Shown here: positions 39,786 through 55,879 of the stretch, piece after piece
Layout of the letters: each line of letters opens with the position of its first letter
How positions within the stretch are numbered: position 1 is the stretch's first letter
DNA from: Telmatactis stephensoni
Lineage: Eukaryota; Cnidaria; Anthozoa; Actiniaria; Isophelliidae
DNA: 64,000 nt
Direction of reading: 5' to 3'
Assembly: GCA_029948255.1 (NCBI GenBank)
Contig: JALIZF010001819.1
Coordinates: 310,001-374,000 of the forward strand
Position numbers and translations under genes: made by a program
Notes under the pieces: generated by a model
What the model was told of the DNA's origin: nothing
The model's database searches: none
What the model saw: only the letters and a program-made list of their open reading frames with translations

Positions 39786-40084
39786 TTAAGCCGGCGATAC
39801 ACGCTGCAATTTCTTCTCGCGCTTGCAATGCAATTTTAGAGACTTTGTTGCGAGAGCGAAATTGTCGAGTGTATCATATCTGGCAACATATAGGCGGCAA
39901 CGATGTCTCGCAACAAAAAAAATTGTTGCAGAAAGTTCAAAAGTTTGAACTTTGCTCTGCAACATTGCACGCTCGTACTGAATGTTGCGGAGTGATGATA
40001 GACAATACAATTTTTTCTCTGCAACAAAATCTAAAATTGCATATAGCCAGCGCGAGAAAAAATTGCAGCGTGTATCGCCGGCTT
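39786..40084. mobile_element. MITE with AAGCCGGCGATACACGCTGC termini
   Basis: AAGCCGGCGATACACGCTGCA (39788) and TGCAGCGTGTATCGCCGGCTT (ending 40084) are perfect inverted repeats extended by CTCGCGC/GCGCGAG. The interior is also partly palindromic (CTCTGCAAC / GTTGCAGA). Confidence 0.9.
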
Positions 40085-40881
40085 CAAATAGGCAGCCATA
40101 GCCTGACGGTACAAAAGCTGCTTTAACGAGCCTCGTATTGAACGACGTGTTATCTTGTTTTTAATGATACTGATAAAACAATAAAAATCAAGAAATTAGC
40201 GGATTCCCTTAGATAGCAGTGCATTTTTAGTCATTCCAGAACAAGTGGTTTGACGAGCCTCAGCTGTATTGTATTATTTTACTGATGAAACAAAGAAATC
40301 ACGAAAACACGAAAATAGCTGATGTCACGGGATAACTTTCCTCTGAGCTTTCCGGGGGAGGTATTCAACTGAGAACCATATATTCACAGGGTTCGAAATA
40401 TGTCTTAGGTACTGTCCGATCCACATTATCCCAAATCTATCTTCAGTGTTACGCATAGGCCCTGCAAAAAGGGAGAAAATTCTATGCGTTTTCAAATTTA
40501 TCCAAATAAGTGTGGAGGTGGAGACGACACTGCACTATATAGTGTGGCCTGTATTAAAACTTTCACACAAAGCTAGATATATAAGAAAAACAGAAAATCA
40601 TATAAAAAAATTTAGACGGCAGTTTAGAAAGGTATAGGACTAGTTGAAGAGAAAAATCGAGCAAAATGCTTAGCTTTAATCAACCAACGGAACTGGATCG
40701 GATAATTGCTACCAATAAGCTCCAAAGAGCCCCCCGGAATTGATCAATTGCTTTGCTATTCATAAGTTCATTTGCAGTTGTTTGTGTTAAGGGGTTGCTA
40801 TAAAAAACAGAGATATGCATAGATGAAGCTAGTTTCTCTTTTGCCTTGTCATAAGATAACTTAAAAGTATTTCTATCCGAC

Positions 40882-44720
<3,839 letters not shown>

Positions 44721-44766
44721 TGGATTCCAATCTCATGAACTTGAAATGATGGCAGCAAATGATTGA

Positions 44767-44840
44767 AATAAATAACGTTCGCTGAATTTTTGGAACTTTA
44801 TTGTAAGGATATTGTTCTTGTTAATTTTTAATTGAATAAA
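44767..44840 (+). terminator. Two polyadenylation signals for the ShK gene
   Basis: AATAAA occurs at 44767-44772 and at 44835-44840, 47 and 115 bp after the stop codon. Confidence 0.7.
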
Positions 44841-45261
44841 ATGTATAATGAAGTGACATGGAATTATTGCATGTTATATAAAGTATAACATATTATTATC
44901 CCTTTCCAAAGTTTAGCGCTCTCGCGTTGAAACATGGGGCTGTTTTGAGGGGGGAAACCAGCCTAGTCCCCAGGCTATCCCGTCTCTCTTCGCGCTCGCA
45001 GAGGAACGCCTGGGTACTAGGCTGGGGGGAAACCACTTCAATAATAATCATGTCAAGTTCCGAGATCGGCGAGATATGCTTCACTTGGTGCTAGAACGCG
45101 TTTGTCTTTTTACCAGTGACTGAACTTTAGCACATAGCCTCGTCTTTGTTTTGTTTTGTTTGTTTTGTTTTTTGTTTTTTATTTTTGTTTTTTTCGTATG
45201 CCGGCGGGGACATGCTATCCGATGTGGCGTGAAGAATATTGAAAGTGAAATATATTGAAAA

Positions 45262-45296
<35 letters not shown>

Positions 45297-45489
45297 GTGT
45301 GACTTCTTTTGTTCTCTGGTCCCCAGGGAAAAGAAAACAATTTCTTTCAGAAAGTTTAGGTTGCTTGTAGTTGGTAAAAGTGAAATCAAAGTGTCGATCC
45401 AACTGAAGTGAAAATTTGAATCCATGCAATTAATGAGGTTTAGGCCTCCAGTCTCTCAATAGTCATATGTATTCTCTACATTCCACTTA

Positions 45490-46197
45490 GACAAGGCGCA
45501 TTTTCGAAAAATCAGATACCTGGAGGCATTTTGGGGTAGAGGCTGGTAACATAACTATTCTAAACCGATTTTTCATGATGAATGCGAATATGACTGTTAC
45601 CAAGACGTATTCTGCAATCTTATACGTGTAAATGACGTATTTTGCGAATTGCTACAGTCATTTCATACTAACGGCTTTTTCATGTAATTCCAAAAGTTCC
45701 CAAACTTAAAAACAATTACCACGGCTGGAAAGAGCATATCCAAATTAGTAAAACTGAAGTTTGAAGGATATCAGCTGAAAAATCAAGGAGATACGAATTT
45801 TCAAAAAACGAAATTTTGTATGAAAACACTTACAGTTATGCAAGAGATACAAACAAATTTCGATTTTTGAAAATTAATTCGTATCTCCTTGATTTTTCAA
45901 CTGATATCCTTCAAACTTCACAGTTTTACTAATTTTGATATGCTCTTTCCAGCCATGGTAATTGTTTTTAAGTTTGGGAACTTTTGGAATTACATGAAAA
46001 AGTCGTTGGTATGAAATGACTGTAGCAATTCACAAAATACGTTATTTACACGTATACGATTGCAGAATACGTCTTGGTAACAGTCATATTCGCATTCAGC
46101 ATGAAAAATTAGTTTAGAATAGTTATGTTACCAGCCTCTACCCCAAAATACCATCTGCACTTTTTGCGATCGACTTTTTCAGTTTTGCGCCTTGTCT
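45490..46197. mobile_element. Long foldback element, arms of about 340 bp
   Basis: AGACAAGGCGCA at the left is matched by TGCGCCTTGTCT at the right. Matching continues nearly the full length, for example GGTAGAGGCTGGTAACATAAC, TTCCAAAAGTTCCCAAACTT and AAAAATCAAGGAGATACGAA with their reverse complements. The centre is near 45845. It is non-coding. Confidence 0.92.
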
Positions 46198-46789
46198 AAC
46201 TTGAAAGTTGCTAAATTTAATCAAATGCAGCATAACTTTGTACAATTCCAAAGACAGTTTTGAACAGAAAATAACACAAAAATTAGAATTAAAGCTTGCA
46301 AGAAGGGCTAGTTTTTGACACTTTTAGTCATTATTGCTCGATATTGAAAACAATCTCTTAATGGCAAAAAATCACAGATGATATCACAGATGATGTCCCT
46401 CAAAATGGCCCACAATTCAACACGATACCGCAATTTCGACTTGGCAACTAGAAAAAAAATTAACGATACTATTAATATTTATATGGACGGCAAGATCGGT
46501 GAATTGGCCAATCAAGGAGGGTCCGGCTATTTCCTTGGGGGACAATCGGGGTGAAACTGAAGAACACTGTTGCTTGCTTTGGCAACGATGTGGAGTTTGA
46601 AACGGTGTTAAAAAGATTCTTCGTTTGAATTTAAGAGAATATGTTTTTGGATATCGAGTAACAATGGCCAATAGACTCCGAATGAGCCAAAAACTAGCCC
46701 TTCGTACAAGTTCTGATTCAAATTTTAATTCGCTTTGCATTAACACTCAAATTCTTCTTTTACCGGTTAGAAAATCTAGTAGATTAAAC

Positions 46790-46980
46790 TGCACTAATCG
46801 ACAGAAACACTTTAATAGCAATGAAGAAGCTGATTTCCCCTACAATTCAAGATTTACTAAAACAGATTCCTCCAAATGGTCCTTTTAATGATAGAAGAGG
46901 ACGACAGACGTTACAGTTATGTGTGGGAAATAAAGGACGTATAGCTTTACCTCTCGTTTAAACAAATATATCAAATATCG
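46790..46980 (+). pseudogene. TRAF-like relic (coiled-coil/MATH junction)
   Basis: In one frame the sequence near 46820-46880 reads AMKKLISPTIQDLL. In another frame just after, at about 46896-46945, it reads EEDDRRYSYVWEIKDV followed by a stop. These parallel DMKKAINPFVNVM and KEGDRRFSYIWKIENI in the intact-looking exon at 48177-48768 on the opposite strand. The frames differ and nothing recognisable follows, so this looks like a decayed TRAF paralogue fragment. The similarity is short and judged by eye. Confidence 0.5.
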
Positions 46981-47439
46981 AATATATCACTTGCTATACT
47001 CCGTTCGTTTTGTATTTTATTGCATGCAGGACAGTGATAGACACAGAAGAGGATATTGTTGCTAACCTTACAACAAGAATCAAAACAAATTTATTAGTAA
47101 GAGTTTATTAATGATTTCATTATAGTCTATATATTCGAAAACAACACTATTACAATTATATTCTACATATTCTAGAATTTCTTTAATAAAATGACATCAA
47201 AAATAAAAATAAAAATTAGCAAGCAGCTTCTTTACAAACGTTAGGGAAAACATAGTCTACTTAGAAATATTTTCAGATTTTAATCTATCTGAACATTTAC
47301 TACACCAATTCTTTTAAGATTTAAATTAATTGTGATTCAGATTCACCAGGACCAGAAAAAAAATAGAAATACCTATATTGTGATCAAGGCTCTAGTGGCG
47401 AACTGAAAGCTTAAGCTACGCTTTTAAACATTCACATAG

Positions 47440-47920
47440 TGTCTCGAAAATTTAAAGTGCCTAACAACCTTATTTTTTTATTTTCAAACTCAGTTCTTGG
47501 TAGAGAGTATAGTGTAGTTCGTTATATCTTGTTTTTCCTCACTCCATATTTTTTGAGATATAAAGGTTTCAAATGTCAAAATGCAAATGTGATGACGTAA
47601 GAGCAGTAATCATTTATTATACAAAAACAAGAGAATTTAAATTACTTGTATTTTTCCATTTGTAACTCATTTCCATTGGTAAAGCCTGTTGTTTAGTAAA
47701 AAATCTGGCTCTCGAATTGAAGACCTTTTTTTGTAAAACCCATGAGAAGTTTGCAGTGTTGCCTCCTTTTACGTCATTAAATTTGCATTTTGACATTAAT
47801 TTGAAACCTTTATATCTCAGAAAATACGGGGTAAGGAAAACCAGGATAAAAACATCTTCACTATGCTTTCTAAAAAGAACTAGGTTTGAAAATAAAAAAT
47901 ATGGGTGATAGGAGCTTTAA
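47440..47920. mobile_element. Foldback element
   Basis: TTTATTTTCAAACTCAGTTCTT near 47475 and AAGAACTAGGTTTGAAAATAAA near 47876 are inverted. Further paired blocks are TTTGAGATATAAAGGTTTCAAATGTCAAAATGCAAAT and its imperfect complement near 47775-47825. It is non-coding. Confidence 0.85.
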
Positions 47921-48176
47921 CACTGGACAACTAGTCGAGGATTATTATTTAATATTGGGTAGAGTCACGCCTTGGTATTGCCGTCTCAAAAGTAAGTTGC
48001 TACAGTATTACATTAAAATCACTCACTTCTAATGGCTGAGGCTATATGTCAACGCGAGTTTTGATAAATTTGAGAACGCATGTTTTTCTGCGTGTTTTGC
48101 TACCTTCAAGCAGGCAAACGAGAAATGCCCTTTTAGACGCAATGAACTCTACCGTATATTAGCCTCATGGTCAGGT

Positions 48177-48897
48177 TTAAAGAAATTCTATTTCCACTTT
48201 AATAAAGACTGTATTATCATAAACGTAGTTTTTCCACTCTTTAAAATCTTCCATATCACAAGTTGCTAAAGTAAAAAACGAAAAGTGTCCCTGGTGAAAA
48301 CTAGCTGTACAACCAGTACCACTCACTACAATTTCCTTGTGCTGTGGTGACTGACTTAATAGGGAAAACTTGACATTGACGTCAAATGGCCAGGTCAGTA
48401 TGTTATCGTATTCACCATGAAGAATTTTCAGTTGTAATAAATCCCCTGACCATGTCCCTTCTCAAAACAAGTTTCATTTTGTATCCATTTCTCTGAGTAT
48501 AAAATGAGTTACTGAATAGGGTGTTACTAATACTTATTTGTTCATGGATATTTTCTATTTTCCATATATAGCTAAAACGTCGGTCACCTTCTTTAGTCAT
48601 CACATTCACAAAAGGATTTATTGCCTTTTTCATGTCATCAATTATGTCGTTTGTCTGCTTTTTCGTTTCAACCATCTGTTTTTCAAGTGACACAATCTTC
48701 TCAACAGCGATTTTAAGATGCTCTTCCACGTGGCTTTTGATGTGAACAGTTAAATCTTTTCTTTGTACCTTAAATTAAAATTAAATAACATGAAATTTCA
48801 AGTTAGGACAACTTGCAATTGTCTCATCACGTTAGTGCTCAGAGAGACAGAGAGACAGAGACAGAGACAGAGACAGAGACAGAGAGACAGAGACCGC

Positions 48898-48933
<36 letters not shown>

Positions 48934-51900
48934 TTTACCTTTTAAGAAACTTTTAACATTCCTTCTAAATGAATTTTTTTTCTGACTTTTTTTCCGACTA
49001 GCTAGTTTCTTTCTCAGTCAATTTGTGTGTTAATCAAGTTTTTTTTTGATGGACTTTCGGCAAAGTTCAAAATATTTTATCATATTGAAATATAGAAAAA
49101 GTGTTTTATAAGAATAAAGTCGTCAGATTAGACAGACACTATTATTAATAATTGCTAAGCCGAAAGCCCCCATATATCGTTACCTTAATGCTACATCCGA
49201 TGTTTTGATAATTGCACGGTATAATAGTCAGCGGACACTCATCTGACACGTGACTTGGTATCTGTCAATAGATAATTATATAAAGCATACAGAAAGTTTT
49301 CACAAGAACGAAATCAATGGTATCATCTTTGCCCTTTATTTCTAAGGATCATTCAGGTGCATATCAAACATATGTTATCGTTCGTGCGGGCTTCCTGTGT
49401 TTCTACTATTGGGTTTCCTGTTTACCGAAAAGCTAGGTTTCTAAGCAAATTTCAAGATGGTGGACAATGTGATGTGTTTCATCACTACAATATCTGCAAG
49501 TTTTGATGGAATTTTGACAGTTTGAGGGTCCAAATTGCAGGAAAATCAACAAAAACAAATCTACATGACTTCCAAATAAGGTAATGCCTGTCCAAATATG
49601 GAATAGATTTCATGGCCGTGCGAACGACAACTTTTTATTGAGATATGTTACTGTCATTAAATAGACGGCTCTATGTTCTTGCTCTACAGCCTTCACTGCA
49701 AACTTCGATTCCTTGCCTACGAAAGAAATAGTTATAGCACTAACTTATATTCTCGCGCTTCTAAAGGAACGCCAATTGCTTGCGGTGTGCGGTGGATCAG
49801 ATGCTTATCCTGCAAGATCTTTTAACGTTTTCTCCTTTGAGACCCTATTACATTTAGGCATTTTTTCAAACATACAACTTTGCATTACAACGCCGTTGCG
49901 TTGCAAGTCGCAGGAAAAACATCGCGACCCATTGCTACAATTATTTACTTTCGCCAGCATTGCATTTTAAATTAACAGGACCTTTAGAACTTTAAGAGGC
50001 AAATGGTGCACTTGGTTCAAACGTATTATGAAACTCCAGTTCTAAATATTAAGATCCTCGATCGACCTCTTCGTTACCTAACTCAAAGAAACAGTTGAAA
50101 TAATTACCTCTTCTCTTAGTATAGTGGCTCCACAGTTATTTGGACAGATTACAGAATGTTTTGGGCATTCTATTGAGTGTTCCTTTGATTTGATTATAGA
50201 GAAAAGATAACGTTAGAATTGATGATCAAACGTAACGAAGTGTACATTTTAGCAACAATTTACCTTACCTTCAGCAAGCAAAACCTGAAAACAATATTGC
50301 AGTCAGGACAAGGAACCATCCTGTACAGACATTCCTTTCGCACATGTTGAACCAGTTCACCACGAGGCTTTCTAACTGTGCAGCCTTCGTATTCGTTGTC
50401 ACAAGCAACCACTCCGTAATCACAACGCATTTCATGATTCTGTGAAGAAACACACTGAATTTTTAGTGTAACACTTCTAGGACCTCTAGAGTATGTCACG
50501 TGTTGGCAATATCTTCCCTCTTAGGGCTGTTACGAGGGAGAAAATTAGGTTTTCAGGCTCTCTCGATCGTAATTAAGTTGGCTGGTCTAACGAAAATCCT
50601 ACTTGCGGATGATATAATGATAATAATCCATCGATGCAATCTTAAAGACAAGATTGGTAGCTACATTTTGACTATAAAATACTAATAAAATACATGTTTA
50701 TAACTAACATTTAACTGGTAGAAAGCGCCTTAATTCTGAATGTTTGTCGTGGACAAACATTCACCTAATTATATATATGTATATATATTATATATACTAT
50801 ATATATAGGAAGCAAAGGAGAAGGAGGGCTAGACATGACTATGTTTACGCATATAGAAAAAGCACTCAAGCTTGCTTGGGTAAAACGCCTTTTGGATCCA
50901 AAACAATCCTCATGGAAAATCATTCCGCGCTACTCTCTATCCAAGTACGGGGGGCTGTTTTTACTCTCGTGTGATTTTAACAGTAAAGAATTGATATTGC
51001 CCAACACCCCAGACTTTTATAAACAGATCTTGTCCTACATTCAAGATTTCAATGAACAAAATCTCCACTTTCAAGACATCACACAGATACCTATCTGGAA
51101 CAACAAATATATTAAAGTTGGAAACACATCAGTTTTTTACAGAGCGTGGTTTGACAAAGGAATTATTACCATAAAAGATTTACTAGGATCTGACAACTCG
51201 TTTCTAAGTTTCACAGAATTTACAAAAAAGTTCAATGTAAACACCAATTTCTTAACTTACAACGGTATCGTAAATGCAGTCAGAGATAAAATAAAAGAAC
51301 CCGAAACGTCATCGAGTCTAGAGAAAACATCTTATAACTTGACCAAAATGTGCGCTAAATCAATAAGACAATTGTTTGCTAAAGCCGATTTTGAACCTCC
51401 GACAAATGAGCCTTTAATTGTCAAAGAAGGAGTTCAGACAAAAGATTTAAACAGATTATACTTACTACCGTTCAGAGTAACAAAAGAAATAAAACTCTCA
51501 ATCTTTCAAATTAAAATTATTCACAATATACTCCCATTGAAAGATTATCTCAAAAAAGTAGGTATCAAAGCTGATGATATCTGTCCTTTTTGTTCTGACT
51601 CAAAACGACACACATGTGAACACTTTTTTTACCTTTGTAAACAAGCGCAATGTTTTTGGAAAGAATTTCAAAATTGGTGGTCGGTGCACATTGATCCCAA
51701 GTCACAAATCACTCTTGACACTAAAACAGTATTATATGGTCAGTTATCAAACTCTAGTTTTTCTCTTCTCTTAAACCACCTGATTTTAATCGCAAAACAA
51801 CATATGTATTATAGTTTCATAAAAGAAGAAAAATATTCATTTGAACAATTTTTGAAATATGCAACCAATAAGTACCATCTCGAAAAAAGAATCGCTCTAG

Positions 51901-54900
51901 CTCAAATTAATGAACAATCGTCGGTATTTTTTGGAAAAAAATGGGCTCCTTTTATCAATTTTCTTCAAAAACTGCATAACATTGCAATCTAACTAATACC
52001 TCAGTTTCCCTAATCTCTTCTTCCTTGATTGTTTCTTGTTCACATTGTTCTCCTCGTTTTCCTCTTCTACTATTTGCTACACCTTATACACCAAAATAAA
52101 TAAATAAAAAATAAATAAAAAATAAAAATAAAAAAAATAAAAAAACCAACTATCTCTTTTTTTTGTTTTTGTATACTGAAAGCTTTTAAAAAAAAAAAAA
52201 AAAAAAAAAACAACAACAACAACAACAAAAAAAAAGTTCTGTTAATTGTCCAAAATTGTAATTTAAAAAAAAAAAATGAAATTATTGTAAAAAAAAGGAA
52301 ATTTTCTGTTATATATGTAAAAAAAAAAAAATTATTGTAAAAATCTATAGTGTTAAAATGTAAAAATTTATTTATGTGTGAAATAAACGTATTAAAAAAA
52401 ATATATATATATATATATATATATACTATATTATATATTATTATATTATTATTATAATAATTATCAGAAATTTGAACAAAAATTGAACAAAAATTGTCAT
52501 CAGAGTGCTCAATAGTTAATACTAGAGCATATGCACATTAGAAAATAATAGAGTCATTTACTACTATATAGTTTCGTACCGCATATAGGATTGTATACTG
52601 TATTCGTTCTGTAAATAGCAAAATAGTGCAAAACAAAGCTAAATGTCAAATGTCAAATGTTAATAGCCTGCAGGTAGGATAAGTTCATGCGCACTATTAA
52701 TATAATTGGCCGCCTATTCAAATACACTGCCCATTTATTCCATCTTTATCAACTATTAATTACTCTGAAAATACTCCAATGAATATAGCATCAACTACAA
52801 CTAGTTTACAAATGCTAGATCAGTCATACCTCAATATCCCTCAGTTCTCCTTGCCAATCACATCCTTCATGTGGGCACTTTATTCTCATGGAGAGTATTT
52901 TTCTTTCTGCAAATTTGTTGGGGAATGTCTTGGATAAGAAAGTAAACCACAATATAAGTGTTATTTCTATGTCGGACGAGAGGTCGACGAAACACCACGC
53001 AACTGGTCGACCGAAAAATTGAGTGTCGGTAGATTGAACATTTATCTCACTTTTCGGCTTTGTATAAACAAATGAAGTTTCGTTGTTGCATACTGAATGC
53101 AGAGGCAAGTTGATGTGAATTGTTCTCAGTTGTTTGTAATTTCTACAGGGGATTTTCGCGTGACGCGTGACCAAGCATTTTCAATTTTCGTGATTCGGAA
53201 ATGGAAAAAAAAATTTCTCGTGATTAGTGTAAAACCGGGCTATGTACGTGACGCTGGAAAATCCGAAATTGTTTCGAGAAATAATCAGACAGCTGTCCGT
53301 GATTCGTGATTTGATGTTTATTTTTCATGAACTGTGCTCCTTCCCCCTTGAAGATATATTTTTCTCCATCAACTAACCCTCTCTACTGAGCCTCTTTAAA
53401 TGGACTTTGTTACTGCGGTTTTCGTTATTCTGCGAACTCTGACTTTCAAAGGCCTACCGCTAATTTGCGTTTTTGCTTCTCTCAATCAAACGTCAAAATC
53501 ACTAATACGAAGAACTATTAGTATAGGAAATCGCACGATCTTGAGTACAATTCGGAATTAATAGGTACGAGTAATGTTTTGAAAGTTCTCAAAATAGGAC
53601 GAGCCTTTAGGCGAGTCCTATTTGAGAGTTTTCAAAACATTACGAGTAACTATTAATTCTGAATTGTACGAGAAGATCGTGCGATTTTTTATTTATAATA
53701 CACTATCGTTGCCATAGCGACTTAATAGGTACTCTACAGAGTACAATTAACAATATAATTGTACTCCTCTCGTCCAATCAGAATCGAGTAATTTTGTATA
53801 GTGTATTATAAATACCAAAATGATAGTATAGCTAATATATACTCTCTCAAGATCATATTTGGTCATTTGGTAGGAGTTTAGCAGCTTTTAGTATTGACTT
53901 TTCGATGTTTTGTTGTGGGCGGAAGCGAATAACCAAATTCCAACGGACTGTTTGAAGGTCAAAGTTCGCAGAATACCGAAAACCGCACTGAGTATAGTCA
54001 AACGCTTAACTTACGTCTTGAGCTTCTAGATGTCCCATGTCGAATGGACATGTATTGGGAGTCCTATTGAGAGATCAATACGAGATATTTTATCGACTAG
54101 ATCAGCTCCAGATTCAGAGTCATATCAACAGAGAGATTTAGCAGACGCGCGAACAGGACGTAAAATGACGAGAGTAGAGATTGCGTGACTACCGTGACGA
54201 CGTCGCGATGTCACATACAGGACGCCATGAATAGCTTTTCTTTGATTGGTACACGGTTATGATAACAACTTTCACGCTGAGGCTAGCCAATAAAAAATTT
54301 GTCTGCGCATGCGTGTATTTTTGGTTTAAAAATCTTTTGCATGTTAAATGTGGGAATTTTATTCTGACATGGAACAGTTCTTTGGCAATCTCATTCTTCG
54401 AAATTATGTTCAACAAGGGCGGATCTAGGATTATGTATGTGCATCCCAAAACAGTGAAAGCAAAAATAGAGCCTAATTCTAGTTGACCATCATTTTTTCA
54501 TTTTCATAGTGGGGGTTGCAACCCCCAAAACCCTTCACTTGGATCCGCCCTTGCTCAAGCACCCAAATGCTGATACGTAAGCAGTCTACCTACCGCTAGA
54601 GTGTTGTGGATAATTATTTCAATCGAAGGCAATGCAGATGGAGAAATATCACGGGTCAAACTCAGGCCTAAAGTGGAGAAAGGACTAGAACCTCGTACTT
54701 TCGAGTAAAATTTTGGGCGCTAAGTTCAAAAATAAGGTAAAGCTGTTAGTAGAAGTCATTATTGACTTGTTAAAGTGTGAATTGAAGGTGATAAGGACGT
54801 TTAAGGCTTCCGCGATCGTCAAATAATTCGCCATGTTTACCTCAATAAAGCACTTTTTGGCTCGAAAATGTCGCATGTTCAAACTCGAAATACAAAAACT

Positions 54901-55879
54901 TGTAGAGCGTGCACCAAAAAAATTATTGAAAGATACCTTTTTCCATGATTTATTTATATTTTCTCCACTGTAGGCCTGAGTTTGACCCGTGATATTTCTC
55001 CATCTGTATTGCCTTCGATTGAAATAATTATCCACAACACTCTAGCGGTAGGTAGACTGCTTACGTATCAGCATTTGGGTGCTTGAACATAATTTTGAAG
55101 AATGACAACGAAATGTTCCATGTCAGAATAAAATTCCCACATTCAACATGCAAAAGATTTTTAAATAATACACGCATGCGCAGACAAATTCTCCATATGC
55201 TCACTAGTTCCGAGAACTATTAAAGTTCAGTTTGATCAGCTTCTCTCTCTCGGCCTACAATAACCTTATACACATGCACTATTTCTTCATCTTATTTAGC
55301 CTTTTTTGTCGTTAAACAAAGATAAACAATGACGGAAGTAAATTTTCTGTAGACTGCAAAAGTACCCTTGCTGATTAGATTACTTACAGACCTTGATATG
55401 ATCAATATTAGATATTTATTAAAGTTGATTAACAATAGCAGTCTAGTAGCTATTTAAATATTTACTATAATTATTATTTTTCACAAACACTGAAAAAATC
55501 TGGTTTCAAAAGTTTTTATTAGTCCTAGCTTCATGCAAACTTTAAAGTCTTGAAAATATAGAGCCGTATTGCAATTCAGCTATATACAATTCTAGACGAC
55601 AAGATATCTCGGCTACAAGATAAGAATTGCTATATATTCAACACGTACCAAGAAACTTGCCATGTCTCATATATAATAATTAACAATTACGTACTCTGCG
55701 TACAATGCCACTTGCCTTTTGAACGCCTCGTCCAAACATTCTTTACAGAATTGGTGTCCACAACGAGTTTGGATGGGATTTTTCATTGGAAGATGACAAA
55801 TAACACAAACATAATCCTCGACTACCTTCTCAATGAAATCATAGTCATATCCAAAGGGCATGTTAGTGTTTCTAGCCAT
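48177..55879 (-). CDS. TRAF-family protein (RING, TRAF zinc fingers, MATH), MATH frame broken
   Basis: TRAFs are cytoplasmic adaptors/E3 ligases downstream of TNF and Toll/IL-1 receptors. Exons in order: 55879-55695, 54063-54015, 52928-52830, 50439-50269, 50182-50108, 49261-49184, 48768-48177. They join in phase. Product order: RING (CVICHLPMKN, TRCGHQFCKECL, then CPFD as the TRAF-type Cys/Asp end); FPNKFAERKIL; zinc-finger repeats (CPHEGCDWQGEL, CDNEYEGCTV, CPDCNIVF, CPKHSVICPNNCG, CNYQNIGC); a coiled coil (VEKIVSLEKQMVETKKQ); and a MATH domain starting FSYIWKIENI. Within MATH the frame changes twice between 48471 and 48430. The end (LHGEYDNILTWPF to IKVEIEF and stop at 48177) is recognisable only in a shifted frame; the unshifted frame stops at 48412. 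This is therefore either a recent pseudogene, a truncated allele or assembly indels. The paralogue identity within the TRAF family is not determined. Confidence 0.88.
48430..48471 (-). other. Two frameshifts in the TRAF MATH domain
   Basis: Reading on the minus strand, the domain runs in one frame to YKMKL, then in a second frame through FEKGHGQGIYY (the expected Gly-rich turn), then in a third frame from LQLKILHGEYD onward. The shifts lie next to short homopolymers (TTTT and GGGG), which favours small indels or sequencing errors over splicing. Confidence 0.8.
48838..48932. repeat. GAGACA / GA simple repeat
   Basis: AGAGACAGAGACAGAGACAG-type array in the TRAF gene intron between 48768 and 49184. 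Confidence 0.95.
49355..49585 (-). repeat. Dispersed repeat; inverted copy at 61650-61830
   Basis: GATGGAATTTTGACAGTTTGAGG, TTCCTGTGTTTCTACTATTGGGT and GTTCGTGCGGGCTTCC here correspond as reverse complements to CCTCAAACTGTCAAAATTCCA, ACCCAATAATAGAAACACAGGAA and GGAAGCCCGCGCGAAC at 61690-61797. The class is unknown. Confidence 0.8.
50808..52400 (+). mobile_element. 5'-truncated LINE retrotransposon, ORF2 C-terminus plus A-rich 3' end
   Basis: An open frame (ATG 50835, stop 51992; open from about 50808) begins GEGGLDMTMF then ALKLAWVKRLLDP, the typical segment after the reverse transcriptase domain of non-LTR elements. It contains a Cys/His cluster (CPFCSDSKRHTCEHFFYLC) like the C-terminal zinc knuckle of L1/Tx1-type ORF2. 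No reverse transcriptase motif precedes it, because the element is truncated against an AT microsatellite at about 50770-50807. Downstream is a 3' region with repeated A-rich runs to about 52400, then (TA)n. It is inserted antisense in the TRAF intron between exons 52830 and 50439. The intact 385-codon frame suggests a fairly recent insertion. Target duplications cannot be told from the flanking AT repeat. Confidence 0.88.
53508..53690. mobile_element. Short foldback element
   Basis: AAATCGCACGATCTTGAGTACAATTC at 53527 is matched by GAATTGTACGAGAAGATCGTGCGATTT ending near 53683, with an inner stem of TAGGACGAGCCT / AGGCGAGTCCTA. It lies in the TRAF intron between exons 54015 and 52928. Confidence 0.85.
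54290..55195. mobile_element. Large foldback element interrupted by a nested insertion
   Basis: AATTTGTCTGCGCATGCGTGTAT at 54297 is matched by ACACGCATGCGCAGACAAATT ending at about 55189. Arms continue through CTCAGGCCTA / TAGGCCTGAG and GCATTTGGGTGCTTGA. Only the left arm carries an extra segment (54414-54554). It lies in a TRAF intron between exons 55695 and 54063. Confidence 0.92.
54414..54554. mobile_element. 141-bp MITE nested in a foldback arm, TCAA duplication
   Basis: CAAGGGCGGATC and GATCCGCCCTTG are the inverted termini. TCAA flanks both sides (54410-54413 and 54555-54558). The opposite arm of the host foldback (near 55080-55095) has the uninterrupted sequence with a single TCAA, so it serves as an empty-site reference. 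Confidence 0.88.

Larger units (their letters stand above)
37373..40881. other. Intergenic interval, MED14 to ShK gene
   Basis: No coding exon was recognised. It holds two inverted-repeat elements described separately (38338-38902 and 39786-40084), an ATT trinucleotide run at about 39502-39531 and AT-rich unique sequence. Confidence 0.6.
44841..48176. other. Intergenic interval, ShK gene to TRAF gene
   Basis: This contains a short hairpin at 44950-45035 (CCAGCCTAGTCCCCAGGC / GCCTGGGTACTAGGCTGG), a long foldback at 45490-46197, a TRAF-like relic near 46790-46980 and another foldback at 47440-47920. No intact gene was recognised. Confidence 0.6.
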
